This document shows, in pieces, positions 33,348 to 43,522 of a stretch of DNA of 64,000 nt. The notes under the pieces were generated by a model, which did not search any database, was not told the origin of the DNA, and worked only from the letters and a program-made list of their open reading frames with translations. The position numbers and the translations under genes were made by a program. How positions within the stretch are numbered: the first letter of the stretch is position 1; each line of letters starts with the position of its first letter. Source of the stretch: Pelagibacteraceae bacterium (GTDB lineage Bacteria; Pseudomonadota; Alphaproteobacteria; HIMB59); NCBI GenBank assembly GCA_019651435.1, contig BOYI01000004.1, positions 1 through 64,000 of the forward strand. The letters are read 5' to 3'.

Positions 33348-34088
33348 ATGAAAAGATTTACTCTTTTATTTTCGGCTTTTTTTTTAACTAGCTGTGCTGG
33401 AACATATAATTTTGCATGGTTTTCTATTAATCCTTTTCATCCCCAAGGATCATCTAACATTGAGTTTTTAATTGGAGGACTTTGGACTACAATTTGGATA
33501 TCATTAGTCAGTTTAATTTTAGCGGCGATATTAGGACTTATAGTAACTCTTCCCAACTTTAGCTCAAAAAAATCTATTCGATCAATAAATCTTATATATG
33601 TAGAAATTTTTAGAGCAATACCAGTATTGGTTCTTTTGCTCTGGATTTATTATGGTTTACCATCCATATTTGGTGGAGGCTTATCTTTTAATCCTTTTGT
33701 TGCTGGTGTCATTACTCTAGTTTTGCATGAGTCAGCTTTCATCTCTGAAATTTATCGATCAGGCATTCAGGCAATTAAAAAAGGTCAAATCGAAGCTGCA
33801 CGATCTTTAGGTCTTAAACCTAGTTTGGTTTTTTTAAAAGTGACTTTACCTCAAGCGATTAGAATTATCACACCTGCACTAATGAATCAGGGTATCTATA
33901 TTTTGAAAATGAGCTCACTTATATCAGTTATAGGTTTAGGAGATCTTACAAGAAGAGCTAATGAATTAATAGTTACTACGTATCGTCCTTTGGAAATTTA
34001 CTCATTCTTAGTTTTAGAATATCTAGTCTTAATCTTAATAGCCTCTTTTTTTGTCCGTAAATTAGAGAAGAAATTTGAAATTAAGTAA
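33348..34088 (+). CDS. Polar amino acid ABC transporter permease with N-terminal lipobox-like sequence
   Basis: LLFSAFFLTSCAGTYN then permease; SGIQAIKKGQIEAARSLGLKPSLVFLKVTLPQAIRIITPALMNQ. Confidence 0.85.
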   Translation: MKRFTLLFSAFFLTSCAGTYNFAWFSINPFHPQGSSNIEFLIGGLWTTIWISLVSLILAAILGLIVTLPNFSSKKSIRSINLIYVEIFRAIPVLVLLLWIYYGLPSIFGGGLSFNPFVAGVITLVLHESAFISEIYRSGIQAIKKGQIEAARSLGLKPSLVFLKVTLPQAIRIITPALMNQGIYILKMSSLISVIGLGDLTRRANELIVTTYRPLEIYSFLVLEYLVLILIASFFVRKLEKKFEIK

Positions 34089-35439
34089 CAGGATTAGTCT
34101 TAAGAGCTAATCCCTCTTTTTTAATTAAATATCGCATATGAAAGAAAATTAAGAAGGCGGCGATGATATTACTGCAAAGGATAGCCCACCAGATACCATT
34201 CAACCCAAGCCCTAAAGTTTGAGAAAAAAAGTAAAAAGTAAAGGGAGGAATAATTGCGAGTCTTAAGAGAGTATAAAAAGCATTAATTGTAGGCTTTTTC
34301 ATACCCGATAGAACTGAGCCGCTTTGATGTATCACCTGATAGACAAAAGTAAGAAACGCAGCCATGAATAAATAGCTTCCAGCTATTTTAATTACTTCAG
34401 TATCTCGAGTGAATAAATATGCCATTTGTTCACCTGCGAGAAAGAGAATGGCTGAGCCAAAGACCATTAGTAATAAAGCTAATTTAAGCGAAGTAACAAA
34501 GGCCTCATAAATTCTGTCAAAATTTTTAGCCCCATAGTTTTGGCCTGTCATACTTAACATTGCTGTATTAAGACCAATAGCAGGTAAAAGGATAATTTGT
34601 TCTATTCTTAAAGCTATACCATATCCGGCACTAGCACTTGCTCCATAACCTGTCACATATTTTTGAATAATAAAAAAACCTATTCCAATAAGTAACATGT
34701 TCATACTTGCTGGAAGAGCCTGCTTGAAAATATCAATAGCCATCTTAATTTGGAGTTTACAGTAGCTAAATTGAAATTTTTTGGACAAAGGACTTTTAAG
34801 AACAAAATATCCTAAATAAATGACATTAAATATTTGGCAAAGAATGGTGGCAATTGCAATGCCCATTGTTCCCAATGCAGGGAAAGGACCAATACCTAAA
34901 GACAGAATAGGGTTAAAGATCAAATTTATTATAAAACCAATAATAAGAGCATTTCTATTTTTTTTTGTATCACCTTGTGCATATAAAAAAGAGTTGATGA
35001 CATTGGCAAAAATAAAAAAAGGAGCACCATATGCTAGAGTTTGCATATAGCGAAGACCATTTTCCAAAAAAAGATCACTAGCTCCAAAAAATATAAAAAC
35101 AGGTTCTGAAATTTTATAGGTGATATATCCAATTAAAACTGAAAGAATTAGAGAAATCGTTAAAGATTGAATGTATATGTAAACAGCATCTTCTTCTTTT
35201 TTTGCTCCTAGTAAGTTTGAAACTAACGCTGTTGTTCCTTGTCCAAAACCTACTGCAAAAGCTAACAGTATGAAATAGACTGGGAAAGAAATGGCAAGTC
35301 CTGCTAAAGCCTCGGTGCTAATAAGACCAGCGTAAAATGTATCAACGACATTATAAAGCGTGTAAAAAAGCATCCCAATACCAGCTGGCACGGCCATGCT
35401 TATCAACTGCTTTCGAATATTACCCTGTGTGAGATCCAT
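34081..35439 (-). CDS. MATE-family multidrug efflux transporter
   Basis: 452 aa, repeated MATE TM architecture; LISMAVPAGIGMLFYTLYNVVDTFYAGLIS. Confidence 0.9.
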   Translation of the reverse strand: MDLTQGNIRKQLISMAVPAGIGMLFYTLYNVVDTFYAGLISTEALAGLAISFPVYFILLAFAVGFGQGTTALVSNLLGAKKEEDAVYIYIQSLTISLILSVLIGYITYKISEPVFIFFGASDLFLENGLRYMQTLAYGAPFFIFANVINSFLYAQGDTKKNRNALIIGFIINLIFNPILSLGIGPFPALGTMGIAIATILCQIFNVIYLGYFVLKSPLSKKFQFSYCKLQIKMAIDIFKQALPASMNMLLIGIGFFIIQKYVTGYGASASAGYGIALRIEQIILLPAIGLNTAMLSMTGQNYGAKNFDRIYEAFVTSLKLALLLMVFGSAILFLAGEQMAYLFTRDTEVIKIAGSYLFMAAFLTFVYQVIHQSGSVLSGMKKPTINAFYTLLRLAIIPPFTFYFFSQTLGLGLNGIWWAILCSNIIAAFLIFFHMRYLIKKEGLALKTNPVT

Positions 35440-35442
35440 AAA

Positions 35443-35859
35443 TTAAAAAGGTTTCACTACTACAAGTATAACAATTAAGACAAGAAGGATAGTTGGAACT
35501 TCATTGATTATTCGTAAATATCTCGAGGTATAATCTCTGTAATTATGCTCTAAGTTTTTTCTGATTTTTGCTAAGTACATGTGAAACCAAGTTAAAATAG
35601 CGACTAATATTAACTTCAAAATCAACCACCAAGCAAAACCAACATAGTGAATTAACCCCAAGCCAAAAACCCAAGTTAAGATCATGGCTGGATTCATGAT
35701 AATTCGAAGAAGCTTGTATTCCATTTTTTGAAAAACTTCATTCATTTCTTTATTGGTGTTATTTTCAATGTGGTAAACAAATAATCTTGGTAGATAAAAG
35801 AGTCCTGCAAACCAAGAGACAAAAGAAATAATATGAAGTATTTTTAATGTCTCATACAT
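35443..35859 (-). CDS. hemJ: Protoporphyrinogen oxidase HemJ
   Basis: LKILHIISFVSWFAGLFYLPRLFVYH; downstream of hemF. Confidence 0.9.
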   Translation of the reverse strand: MYETLKILHIISFVSWFAGLFYLPRLFVYHIENNTNKEMNEVFQKMEYKLLRIIMNPAMILTWVFGLGLIHYVGFAWWLILKLILVAILTWFHMYLAKIRKNLEHNYRDYTSRYLRIINEVPTILLVLIVILVVVKPF

Positions 35860-35862
35860 TGT

Positions 35863-36687
35863 TTAATTCCATTTTGCCTCTGGAGGCATTGACATAAGTA
35901 TGGCATCAATATTACCACCTGTTTTTAAACCAAATAAAGTTCCCCGGTCATATAATAGATTAAATTCCACATAACGAGATCTTTTTTGAGATAGGGTTCT
36001 TAAATCATCTTTGTTGTAATCAAAATCTTTCTTTCGATTTACATTATCGATAATGAAGTTAATAAAATACTGACCAATGTCTTTAATAAAAAATAAATCT
36101 TTTTCAAAATTATTACTAATATAGTCGAAAAAAACTCCTCCAACTCCCCTCGGCTCTTTTCGATGTTTCAAATAAAAGTATTCATCACATTGTTTTTTAA
36201 ATTTTTCGTAATATTCTTTATCATGAGGGTCGCATGTTCTTTTTAAGCCCTCATGAAAATTTTCAGTTTCTTTATCTTCCGGAATAGCAGGTGTTAAATC
36301 ACATCCTCCGCCAAACCACTGTTTTCCTTTTGTGGTAATATAGCGAGTATTGAAATGAGCAGCTGCAATTTTAGGATTTTTCATGTGAGCCACGACGGAA
36401 ATGCCACTAGCCCAAAAACTTGGATCTTCCTCAGTCCCCGGCATATTACCTCTAAATTCTTCACTAAATTCACCATGTACTGTAGAAATATTCACACCAA
36501 CTTTTTCAAAGATCTCGCCCTTAAGAATAGACATTAATCCACCTCCTCCTCCAGGTCTTTGCCATTCATTTTCCTGAAAAGTTGAACCATCAACTTTTTG
36601 GATAGCGCCAACCATTTGATTACGTAGTTCTTTAAACCATTTTTCAGCTTGTTTTTGTTGATTTTGTACTAGTTCGCTCATACCCAT
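35863..36687 (-). CDS. hemF: Oxygen-dependent coproporphyrinogen III oxidase HemF
   Basis: WQRPGGGGGLMSILKG, FWASGISVVAHMKNPKIAAAHFNTRYI, WFGGGCDLTPAIP, YVEFNLLYDRGTLFGLKTGGNIDAILMSMPP. Confidence 0.97.
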   Translation of the reverse strand: MGMSELVQNQQKQAEKWFKELRNQMVGAIQKVDGSTFQENEWQRPGGGGGLMSILKGEIFEKVGVNISTVHGEFSEEFRGNMPGTEEDPSFWASGISVVAHMKNPKIAAAHFNTRYITTKGKQWFGGGCDLTPAIPEDKETENFHEGLKRTCDPHDKEYYEKFKKQCDEYFYLKHRKEPRGVGGVFFDYISNNFEKDLFFIKDIGQYFINFIIDNVNRKKDFDYNKDDLRTLSQKRSRYVEFNLLYDRGTLFGLKTGGNIDAILMSMPPEAKWN

Positions 36688-37700
36688 CCATGCAATTCGT
36701 TTTCCAATAACGAAGTTAGGAGGAGTATATGATCATCTCGATCATTAAGACAGGGGATATATCCAAATTTTTTCCCACCATTTTCCATAAAAATTTCTCT
36801 ATTTTCTTCATTTAGTTCTTCAATGGTCTCTAGGCAATCAGAAGAAAAGGCAGGGCTAATAACATGGATATCATCGGTACCTTCTTTAGCTAAACTTTCA
36901 ATTGTCTTATCAGTATAGGGTTGTAGCCACTCTGCAGGACCAAACCTTGATTGAAAAGTTGTCATATAACTATCTTCAGGTAAGTTCATGGACTCTGCAA
37001 CTAGTCGTGTTGTTTTCCTACAGAAGCAGTGATAGGGGTCTCCTTTGTCTAAATATTTTTTTGGAATTCCGTGGTAACTAAAAAGTAGTTTTTTTGGTTT
37101 ATCATTTTTACTCCAAAATTCTTCAATACTATTTTTCAGTGCTTGAATATAGAGAGGTTGATCATAATAACTTCCAATAAATCTTAAAGAAGGAACCCAA
37201 CGCCATTTTTGAAGCTCTAAGGCAACTGCGTCAAAAGTTGAACCCGTTGTAGCGGCACAATATTGAGGGTAAAGGGGAAGAACAATAATGCGATCACAAT
37301 TTTGTTTTCTTAGATTATTTAAACCTTCTGCAATACTAGGATTGCCATATCTCATCCCAATATCAAAAACTAGATTGGAATATTTTTTTTCTAATTTCTC
37401 TTTGATGAGGCTTTTTTGTTTTTTTGTGTAAAGCAATAAAGGTGAACCATCATCTGTCCAAACTGATTGATAGGCCTTTGCAGATTTAGCGGGCCTTGTG
37501 CGAAGAACTATACCATTTAAAATTAACCACCAAATTGGTTTTGGAGTTTCGATTACCCTCTCATCACTTAAGAATTGTCGGAGGTATGTTTTCAAAGAAG
37601 GAGCTGTTGGTTCATCTGGCGTTCCTAAATTTGTCAAAAGGATACCTGTTTTTAAACCAGATCCGTGGATATACAGCTCGTTGCCTTTGAAGTTTGCCAT
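36678..37700 (-). CDS. hemH: Ferrochelatase HemH
   Basis: ILLTNLGTPDEPT, LPLYPQYCAATTGS, LLFSYHGIPKKY, TTFQSRFGPAEWLQPYTD. Confidence 0.97.
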   Translation of the reverse strand: MANFKGNELYIHGSGLKTGILLTNLGTPDEPTAPSLKTYLRQFLSDERVIETPKPIWWLILNGIVLRTRPAKSAKAYQSVWTDDGSPLLLYTKKQKSLIKEKLEKKYSNLVFDIGMRYGNPSIAEGLNNLRKQNCDRIIVLPLYPQYCAATTGSTFDAVALELQKWRWVPSLRFIGSYYDQPLYIQALKNSIEEFWSKNDKPKKLLFSYHGIPKKYLDKGDPYHCFCRKTTRLVAESMNLPEDSYMTTFQSRFGPAEWLQPYTDKTIESLAKEGTDDIHVISPAFSSDCLETIEELNEENREIFMENGGKKFGYIPCLNDRDDHILLLTSLLENELHGWV

Positions 37701-37718
37701 TGAAAAAAGGTACGTTTT

Positions 37719-38732
37719 TTAGGCTAATTTAGTTCTTATTTGTTCGATAAAAAGGTGAATATTGGTCTCAGGTGTGATCTTTTGCACTCCATGATCTAAG
37801 CTTGCAATCCAGCCAGAGCGTTGACTGACATCAAAGGATTGACATAAATCAATGTATTCGTTAAGTGCCATTAGAAAATCAGATTTTTCAGGAATAGCTA
37901 AAAGTTCATTGGAAAAATTACCCTGTAAGGATAGGTGGGTTTGAGAAAGTTCCTTAAAAATATTATGCTGTGTTCCAAGAACAGTTAATTGTAAATTTGA
38001 TATTCCTTTAAGAAGTTCAAACTTAGAGTGAGAAATATTTTTCGTGAAATAACCAATACGATTAGGATATTGATCAGCTATTTGTTCGATAAAGGGAAGA
38101 CAATAGTCCTCGAACTCCTTATCCGTTAGCTGATTAGCCTCAGTGTCAAAGATCATTAATAGATCAATGTCATTTTGAAATTGGATATCAATATTTTTTT
38201 AAAATCTTTTCTAATACTGGTAGGGCTTCAATTAATAAATTATCAGTAATTGGATTATTGCGAACTGCAAAGTGGTATAAAGTGATAGGACCCCCTGTAA
38301 ACCCAATGAGAGATTTATTTTGAGGAAGAGATGAGCGAATATTTTGAAGAGCTAGGTGCTGGAATTGGATGTATTCTTCAAAGGCATCTAAGTGAATATT
38401 ATCGAGCATCGATCTAGATAAATTTTTCTCAAAGACTGGACCAGGACTAAAAGATAGTCCCATACCTAAAAATCAAGTGGGAAAAGTATATCGCTAAACA
38501 GAATGGCAGCATCAAAATCAAATTCTTGAATAGGACCTAATGTTACTTCACAAGCTAGTTCAGGCTCACGACATAGCTGTTCAAAAGTATATTTTTGTTT
38601 GAGTTGTTGATAGTGATTATGATACCGACCAGCTTGGCGCATCATCCAAATAGGGGGAACAGCTTGATCTACTTTTTGAAGAGCATTGCTGAATGATTGA
38701 TTATAAATGTGAGACAATATCTCTAGCTCCAT
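37719..38732 (-). CDS. hemE: Uroporphyrinogen decarboxylase HemE (two homopolymer frameshifts)
   Basis: [32 protein letters not shown] | [21 protein letters not shown]; a missing T at ~38,464 would join the first two ORFs. Confidence 0.95.
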
Positions 38733-39621
38733 AGGTGATGATGTAATCTGCCTTAGCGCGACTAAACACATTCAAAGACTCCATTAATAAATCAGGGTAT
38801 TTGCCCAGCCCTTGGGAGTCTAATAATTTTAAACTCGCGAATTCTCCACTGACTTGATAGGCCCCTGTAGGAAGTAAGGTTTCCGCCTTAATTTCTTGAA
38901 TTAAATCAATTGAAGTCATTCCGGGCTTCACCATTAAATAATTAGCTCCTTGAGCAGCATTAATAATTGAACTTTGAATAGCTTTAGATCGATCATTGAC
39001 TGGAAGTTGATAAGAGGATCGGTCATAGCCTTTAGGCGTTGAATTAGCAGCCTCACGAAATGGACCATAAAATCCACTTTTGAATTTAGAGGAATAGCTC
39101 ATTATCTGAGCAGCATTAAAATTATTTTCATTAAATATTTTTCTTAAATACTTGGTTGTATCTTTCATCATATCACTCGGAGCAATAATATCTGCCCCTG
39201 CTTCTAGATAAGTGTTTGCAGCTAATCCCAAAGCATAGTGAGTTTCTGGTAAATTAATTTTTTTATTATGAGATATGCCACAATGACCATCTGGAGTAAT
39301 AGAACATAAGCAAGTATCGATCAACAATGTGAGATCTTTTTTAAACTGTGTTTTTAATGATCGAATAACCTCATAATGAAAACTAAAATCTTCTGGCAGT
39401 TTTTGCTTTTCTTTTGGAACTATAAAGAAAAGAAAATTACGCAAACCTTTTTTTAAGTCTTTTTCAACCGCTTTAAGGATAGTGGATTGAGGCCAACTAT
39501 AGTTTTCTCCTAAGCCTTTAATTTTTTTTGGAGATTTAAGCCTTTGATCAACAAACATTGGTTGAATTAACATTTGTTTAGAGAGTTTATTTGTTTTTCT
39601 AATTGGAAAATAGGATTTCAT
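38701..39621 (-). CDS. hemB: Delta-aminolevulinic acid dehydratase HemB
   Basis: [68 protein letters not shown]. Confidence 0.97.
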   Translation of the reverse strand: MKSYFPIRKTNKLSKQMLIQPMFVDQRLKSPKKIKGLGENYSWPQSTILKAVEKDLKKGLRNFLFFIVPKEKQKLPEDFSFHYEVIRSLKTQFKKDLTLLIDTCLCSITPDGHCGISHNKKINLPETHYALGLAANTYLEAGADIIAPSDMMKDTTKYLRKIFNENNFNAAQIMSYSSKFKSGFYGPFREAANSTPKGYDRSSYQLPVNDRSKAIQSSIINAAQGANYLMVKPGMTSIDLIQEIKAETLLPTGAYQVSGEFASLKLLDSQGLGKYPDLLMESLNVFSRAKADYIITYGARDIVSHL

Positions 39622-41095
39622 TTAAGTTCATATTTTTTAAAGTCTTCATAACTAAGATATACATTTAATTGTTCTTTAGGAATAATTTTAGAGATTTCTT
39701 GATAGGTATTACCTGGCCCACAAGCATTCTTTTTATTTAAGATATCAGGACGAAGTTGAATAGCCAATTTAAAGGCTGAATAACTCATCCAATAAAAACT
39801 CTCTGCTAGAAAAAGATTATCAATCGTCTGCTCATTTAATGATGGAACTAATTGATAATGAGCAAAAGGCTGAAAGGAATTAGATACCTTATTCTTTTTA
39901 TAAGTCAGTTTAATAGGTTTTGATTTGGATTGAATATAATAGCTTTCAATAGGCCGATATTTTTCCCCAAAACCATCAAAGCTATAGTTGACCTTGACTC
40001 CAGTTTTATTGAATTTTCGCCAACTAGTTACACCAGCAGTTCCCAAAAATCCAGCTTTAGAAATCTTTGATTTGGGCAAATTTTCTGTTCTTGTTGCAAG
40101 AATATGTTTATGAGAGAGGTCTTTTTTTAGAGGTAATGGCTCCCGATTAAACATTTTATAATTTTTAAGATTAGCAGGAAAAATATACTTTACTTTTTTA
40201 GTTCTAGGTTTTGATAAGTATTTTTTTTCATGAAAATATTTTTTAGTATGTTCATCTTTTCCTCTAGCAAAAAGAATTTGTTGATCTAAAAAACTTTCAA
40301 CCGTCACACCAATATCTAACGCACATCCTCCACCCCATCGTGATAAAAATTTCCTTTCTAACTGAGCTTGATGAAAAGAATGAGGGTCATTGATTGATTG
40401 TAGAATATTATCTAATTTTCTATTTTTTGCTGAGTACTCTAAAGCAATACATCCTTGTGCTGCGGCAGCTGGAAAATTGGATAAAGGTAAAATGATATAC
40501 TCAAACTGATTAAAATATTTTCTAAATTTTTGAAATTCTTTATTATTAATTTTCTGACCATATTGAAAAACACGATCAATTGCAGCTTTTGCCATAAAAA
40601 CTCCATCATGTTTGTTTGATAAAATTATTTTTTCTAATCGAGTGGTAATATTTCCACGAATGCTATTCGATTTAAATTTTTTGTTTGGTAAGAATTCACG
40701 CAAATGGCGGAGATAAAATCTTCTCCTTGGCGAGGATGTGGCGATTGTGAGAGAAGATCGGTGAATTGATTTTTTTTTGATCAATAAAACATCACGAGGA
40801 TCGTCTCGATTCAAGCAAATAAATTTGGATTTTTTTGAATGTTTGACAGGCAGGTCTTTAAAGGAATGAACAACTAAATCAGTTTTATTTAAATGAAGTT
40901 GTTTGCTGAGAGAGTTAGTAAAAACTCCAAAACCATGTTTTTCCCATGACTTTGAAGAAGTATCGTATCCCCAATTGACTCAGTGTATTGGATAGAAATT
41001 GGACCTTTGAAAATAGTTTTAATTTTTTTAATGGCTAAATGAGTTTGTATTTGAGCAAGAAAGCTTGATCGAGATAAGACTTTAATTTCTTTCAT
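39618..41095 (-). CDS. hemC: Hydroxymethylbilane synthase HemC with ~200-aa C-terminal extension, putative HemD-equivalent (one frameshift ~40,930)
   Basis: MKEIKVLSRSSFLAQIQTHLAIKKI, HSFKDLPVK, CLNRDDPRDVL, ATSSPRRRFYLRHLREFLPNKKFKSNSIRGNITTRLEKI, cofactor Cys in RWGGGCALDIG; extension has SFYWMSYSAFKLAIQLRP...ACGPGNTYQEI. Confidence 0.88.
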
Positions 41096-41148
41096 TTAAA
41101 CTAAACTATAGATTATTCGTATTTTAACTAAATCTTTTAGACAAAAAA

Positions 41149-42159
41149 ATGGAAATTGGAATAGATAGTTTTGCTGGCTTAAGAGAGGGTGAACATGATG
41201 GCGCCGCAGCCATTAATGAACTTCTTGAGCGCATTCAATTTGCTGATCAAGTAGGCCTACACACTTTTGGAATAGGAGAGCATCATCGTCAAGAGTTTCT
41301 TGACTCCTCCCCATTTAATATTCTATCAGCGGCAGCGGCAAAAACTGAAAAAATTAAGTTGATCAGTGCTGTGACTGTTTTAAGTGCTTCAGACCCTGTG
41401 CGAACTTTTCAAAGTTTGTCTACTCTTGATCTGATTTCAAAAGGAAGAGCTGAAATGGTTGCGGGCAGAGGTTCTTTCTCTGAGGCATTTCCTTTATTTG
41501 GTTTTGATTTTAAGGACTATGATGATCTCTTTATTGAGAAATTAGATCTCTTACTTCAAATTCGTAATAATGAGTTTGTGAATTGGTCAGGAAAATTTCG
41601 ACCTGCTATTAATAATCTTCCAATCTATCCTCGTCCTATACAAGATCCACTTCCCATATGGCTAGGAGTAGGAGGAACACCTCAATCTTTTGCTAGGGCA
41701 GGTGTTTTAGGATTGCCTTTAATGGTAGCTATCATTGGGGGAAATACCCATCGTTTTAAACCCTTGGTAGATATCTACCGAGAAGCTTGGATGCAAGCGG
41801 GCCATCCTCCAGAAAAACTACAAGTTGGATTACATTCATTAGGATTCGTAGGAAAAACTATGGAAGAGGCTATTGACCTTTATTATGAGGGTTATGCAAA
41901 AATGTTTACTAAAATTGGTCGAGAGCGAGGTTGGGGACCAGTGACTCGAGAACAATTTGATCAACTAATTGGCCCATTAGGAGCTATAGTTTTAGGAAGC
42001 CCAGAGCAAGTTGCAGAGAAAATACTAAGACATAGTGAGGCACTAGGTGGAATTACCCGTTTCCAATTTCAAATGGATATTGCTGACATTACCCATCAAA
42101 AACTCCTTAATTCTATTGAATTAATTGGTAAAGAGGTAATACCTCTTATTAATAAGTAG
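41149..42159 (+). CDS. LLM-class flavin-dependent oxidoreductase
   Basis: FADQVGLHTFGIGEHHRQEF, SKGRAEMVAGRGSF, PLPIWLGVGGTPQSFARAG. Confidence 0.9.
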   Translation: MEIGIDSFAGLREGEHDGAAAINELLERIQFADQVGLHTFGIGEHHRQEFLDSSPFNILSAAAAKTEKIKLISAVTVLSASDPVRTFQSLSTLDLISKGRAEMVAGRGSFSEAFPLFGFDFKDYDDLFIEKLDLLLQIRNNEFVNWSGKFRPAINNLPIYPRPIQDPLPIWLGVGGTPQSFARAGVLGLPLMVAIIGGNTHRFKPLVDIYREAWMQAGHPPEKLQVGLHSLGFVGKTMEEAIDLYYEGYAKMFTKIGRERGWGPVTREQFDQLIGPLGAIVLGSPEQVAEKILRHSEALGGITRFQFQMDIADITHQKLLNSIELIGKEVIPLINK

Positions 42160-42235
42160 TAAGAATTTTATTTTTGATGCCTTATGCGTCTAATTTTCTA
42201 TTTCTTTTGGAAAGGAAGCTACATATTTTAAATTT

Positions 42236-43504
42236 GTGAAAACACATAATTGGAAATCAAATTATTTTAGCACTCTTGAGACAGAGATAGATAAGATCAA
42301 AGAAGAGGGTCATTACCGAGTTTTTAATAATATTGAGAGAAAAGCTGGTCAATATCCTAAAGCTACTCGTCATCATGAGGGAAATACAGAAGAGATAGAT
42401 GTTTGGTGTTCAAATGACTATCTGGGTATGAGCCAAAACAAACACGTCATCTCAGCAATGCAATCAGCTGCAGAAAAATTAGGTGCAGGTAGTGGTGGAA
42501 CTAGAAATATCTCCGGGACAACAAATTTCCATATTCAATTAGAAAAAGAAATTGCAGCTCTTCATCAAAAAGAAAGAGCTCTTGCTTTTAACTCAGGATA
42601 TAGTGCTAATGAGTCAGCACTTAAGTCAATTATATCTGCCTTTGATAATTGCTTAGTATTAAGTGATGAATTAAATCATGCCTCTTTAATAGAAGGTATT
42701 CGTGGAAGTAAAAAAGAAAAAGCTATTTTTAGACATAATGATGTCAAACATCTAAAAGATATTTTACAAGGGGTTGAATTTTCTCGACCAAAGATAATTG
42801 TATTAGAGTCAGTTTATTCAATGGAAGCAGACTTTGCACCCTTAGAGGATGTAATTGAAGTAGCTCAGGATAATGGTGCTTTAATTTACTTAGATGAAGT
42901 TCATGCAGTAGGATTGTATGGTCCAAATGCAGCTGGAGTTGCGGAACAAAAGGGTGTTGCAGAACATATAGATATAATTAATGGCACCTTAGCTAAAGCT
43001 TTTGGACTAGCAGGCGGTTATATTGCTTCATCAAATACCATTATTGATTTTGTTCGAAGTTTTTCTAAAGGTTTTATTTTTACTACTTCTATGTGCCCAG
43101 CAGTAGCGGCAGGAAGCCTAGAAAGCATTCAACAAGTTAAGCAAAATGCAGAAGTAAGAGACTCATTTTTTGAGAACGTTAATTTTGTGAAATCTCAATT
43201 ACGATCTGCAGGTATCCCATTTCTTGACTCAGGTTCGCATATCATCCCTGTTTTGATTGGAGATAGCAAACTATGTAAGCAAATCAGCGATTATTTACTT
43301 GATGAACATCAAGTTTATGTTCAACCAATTAATTATCCCACTGTCCCCAAAGGAACAGAACGTATTCGTATTACTCCTACCCCTTGTCATTCAGAAGAAG
43401 CTACAGAAAAGTTTGTTGAAGCATTAAAAGATGCTTGGTTAAAATTTATGCCTCTTTTGTCTAAATTTGAAAATGACTTTGCTGGTAAAGTAAAATCCAT
43501 ATAA
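42236..43504 (+). CDS. hemA: 5-aminolevulinate synthase (GTG start)
   Basis: VWCSNDYLGMSQNKHVISAM, AGSGGTRNISGTTNFHIQLE, YLDEVHAVGLYGPNAAGVAEQ, GTLAKAFGLAGGYI, YPTVPKGTERIRITPTPCH. Confidence 0.97.
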   Translation: MKTHNWKSNYFSTLETEIDKIKEEGHYRVFNNIERKAGQYPKATRHHEGNTEEIDVWCSNDYLGMSQNKHVISAMQSAAEKLGAGSGGTRNISGTTNFHIQLEKEIAALHQKERALAFNSGYSANESALKSIISAFDNCLVLSDELNHASLIEGIRGSKKEKAIFRHNDVKHLKDILQGVEFSRPKIIVLESVYSMEADFAPLEDVIEVAQDNGALIYLDEVHAVGLYGPNAAGVAEQKGVAEHIDIINGTLAKAFGLAGGYIASSNTIIDFVRSFSKGFIFTTSMCPAVAAGSLESIQQVKQNAEVRDSFFENVNFVKSQLRSAGIPFLDSGSHIIPVLIGDSKLCKQISDYLLDEHQVYVQPINYPTVPKGTERIRITPTPCHSEEATEKFVEALKDAWLKFMPLLSKFENDFAGKVKSI

Positions 43505-43522
43505 AATAATTTCTATTCTACT

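Noticed and set aside
37719-38732. hemE pseudogene
   Set aside because: Frame breaks at T/A runs (38,190 and 38,464); restoring one base reconstitutes ..[17 protein letters not shown].., consistent with sequencing error.
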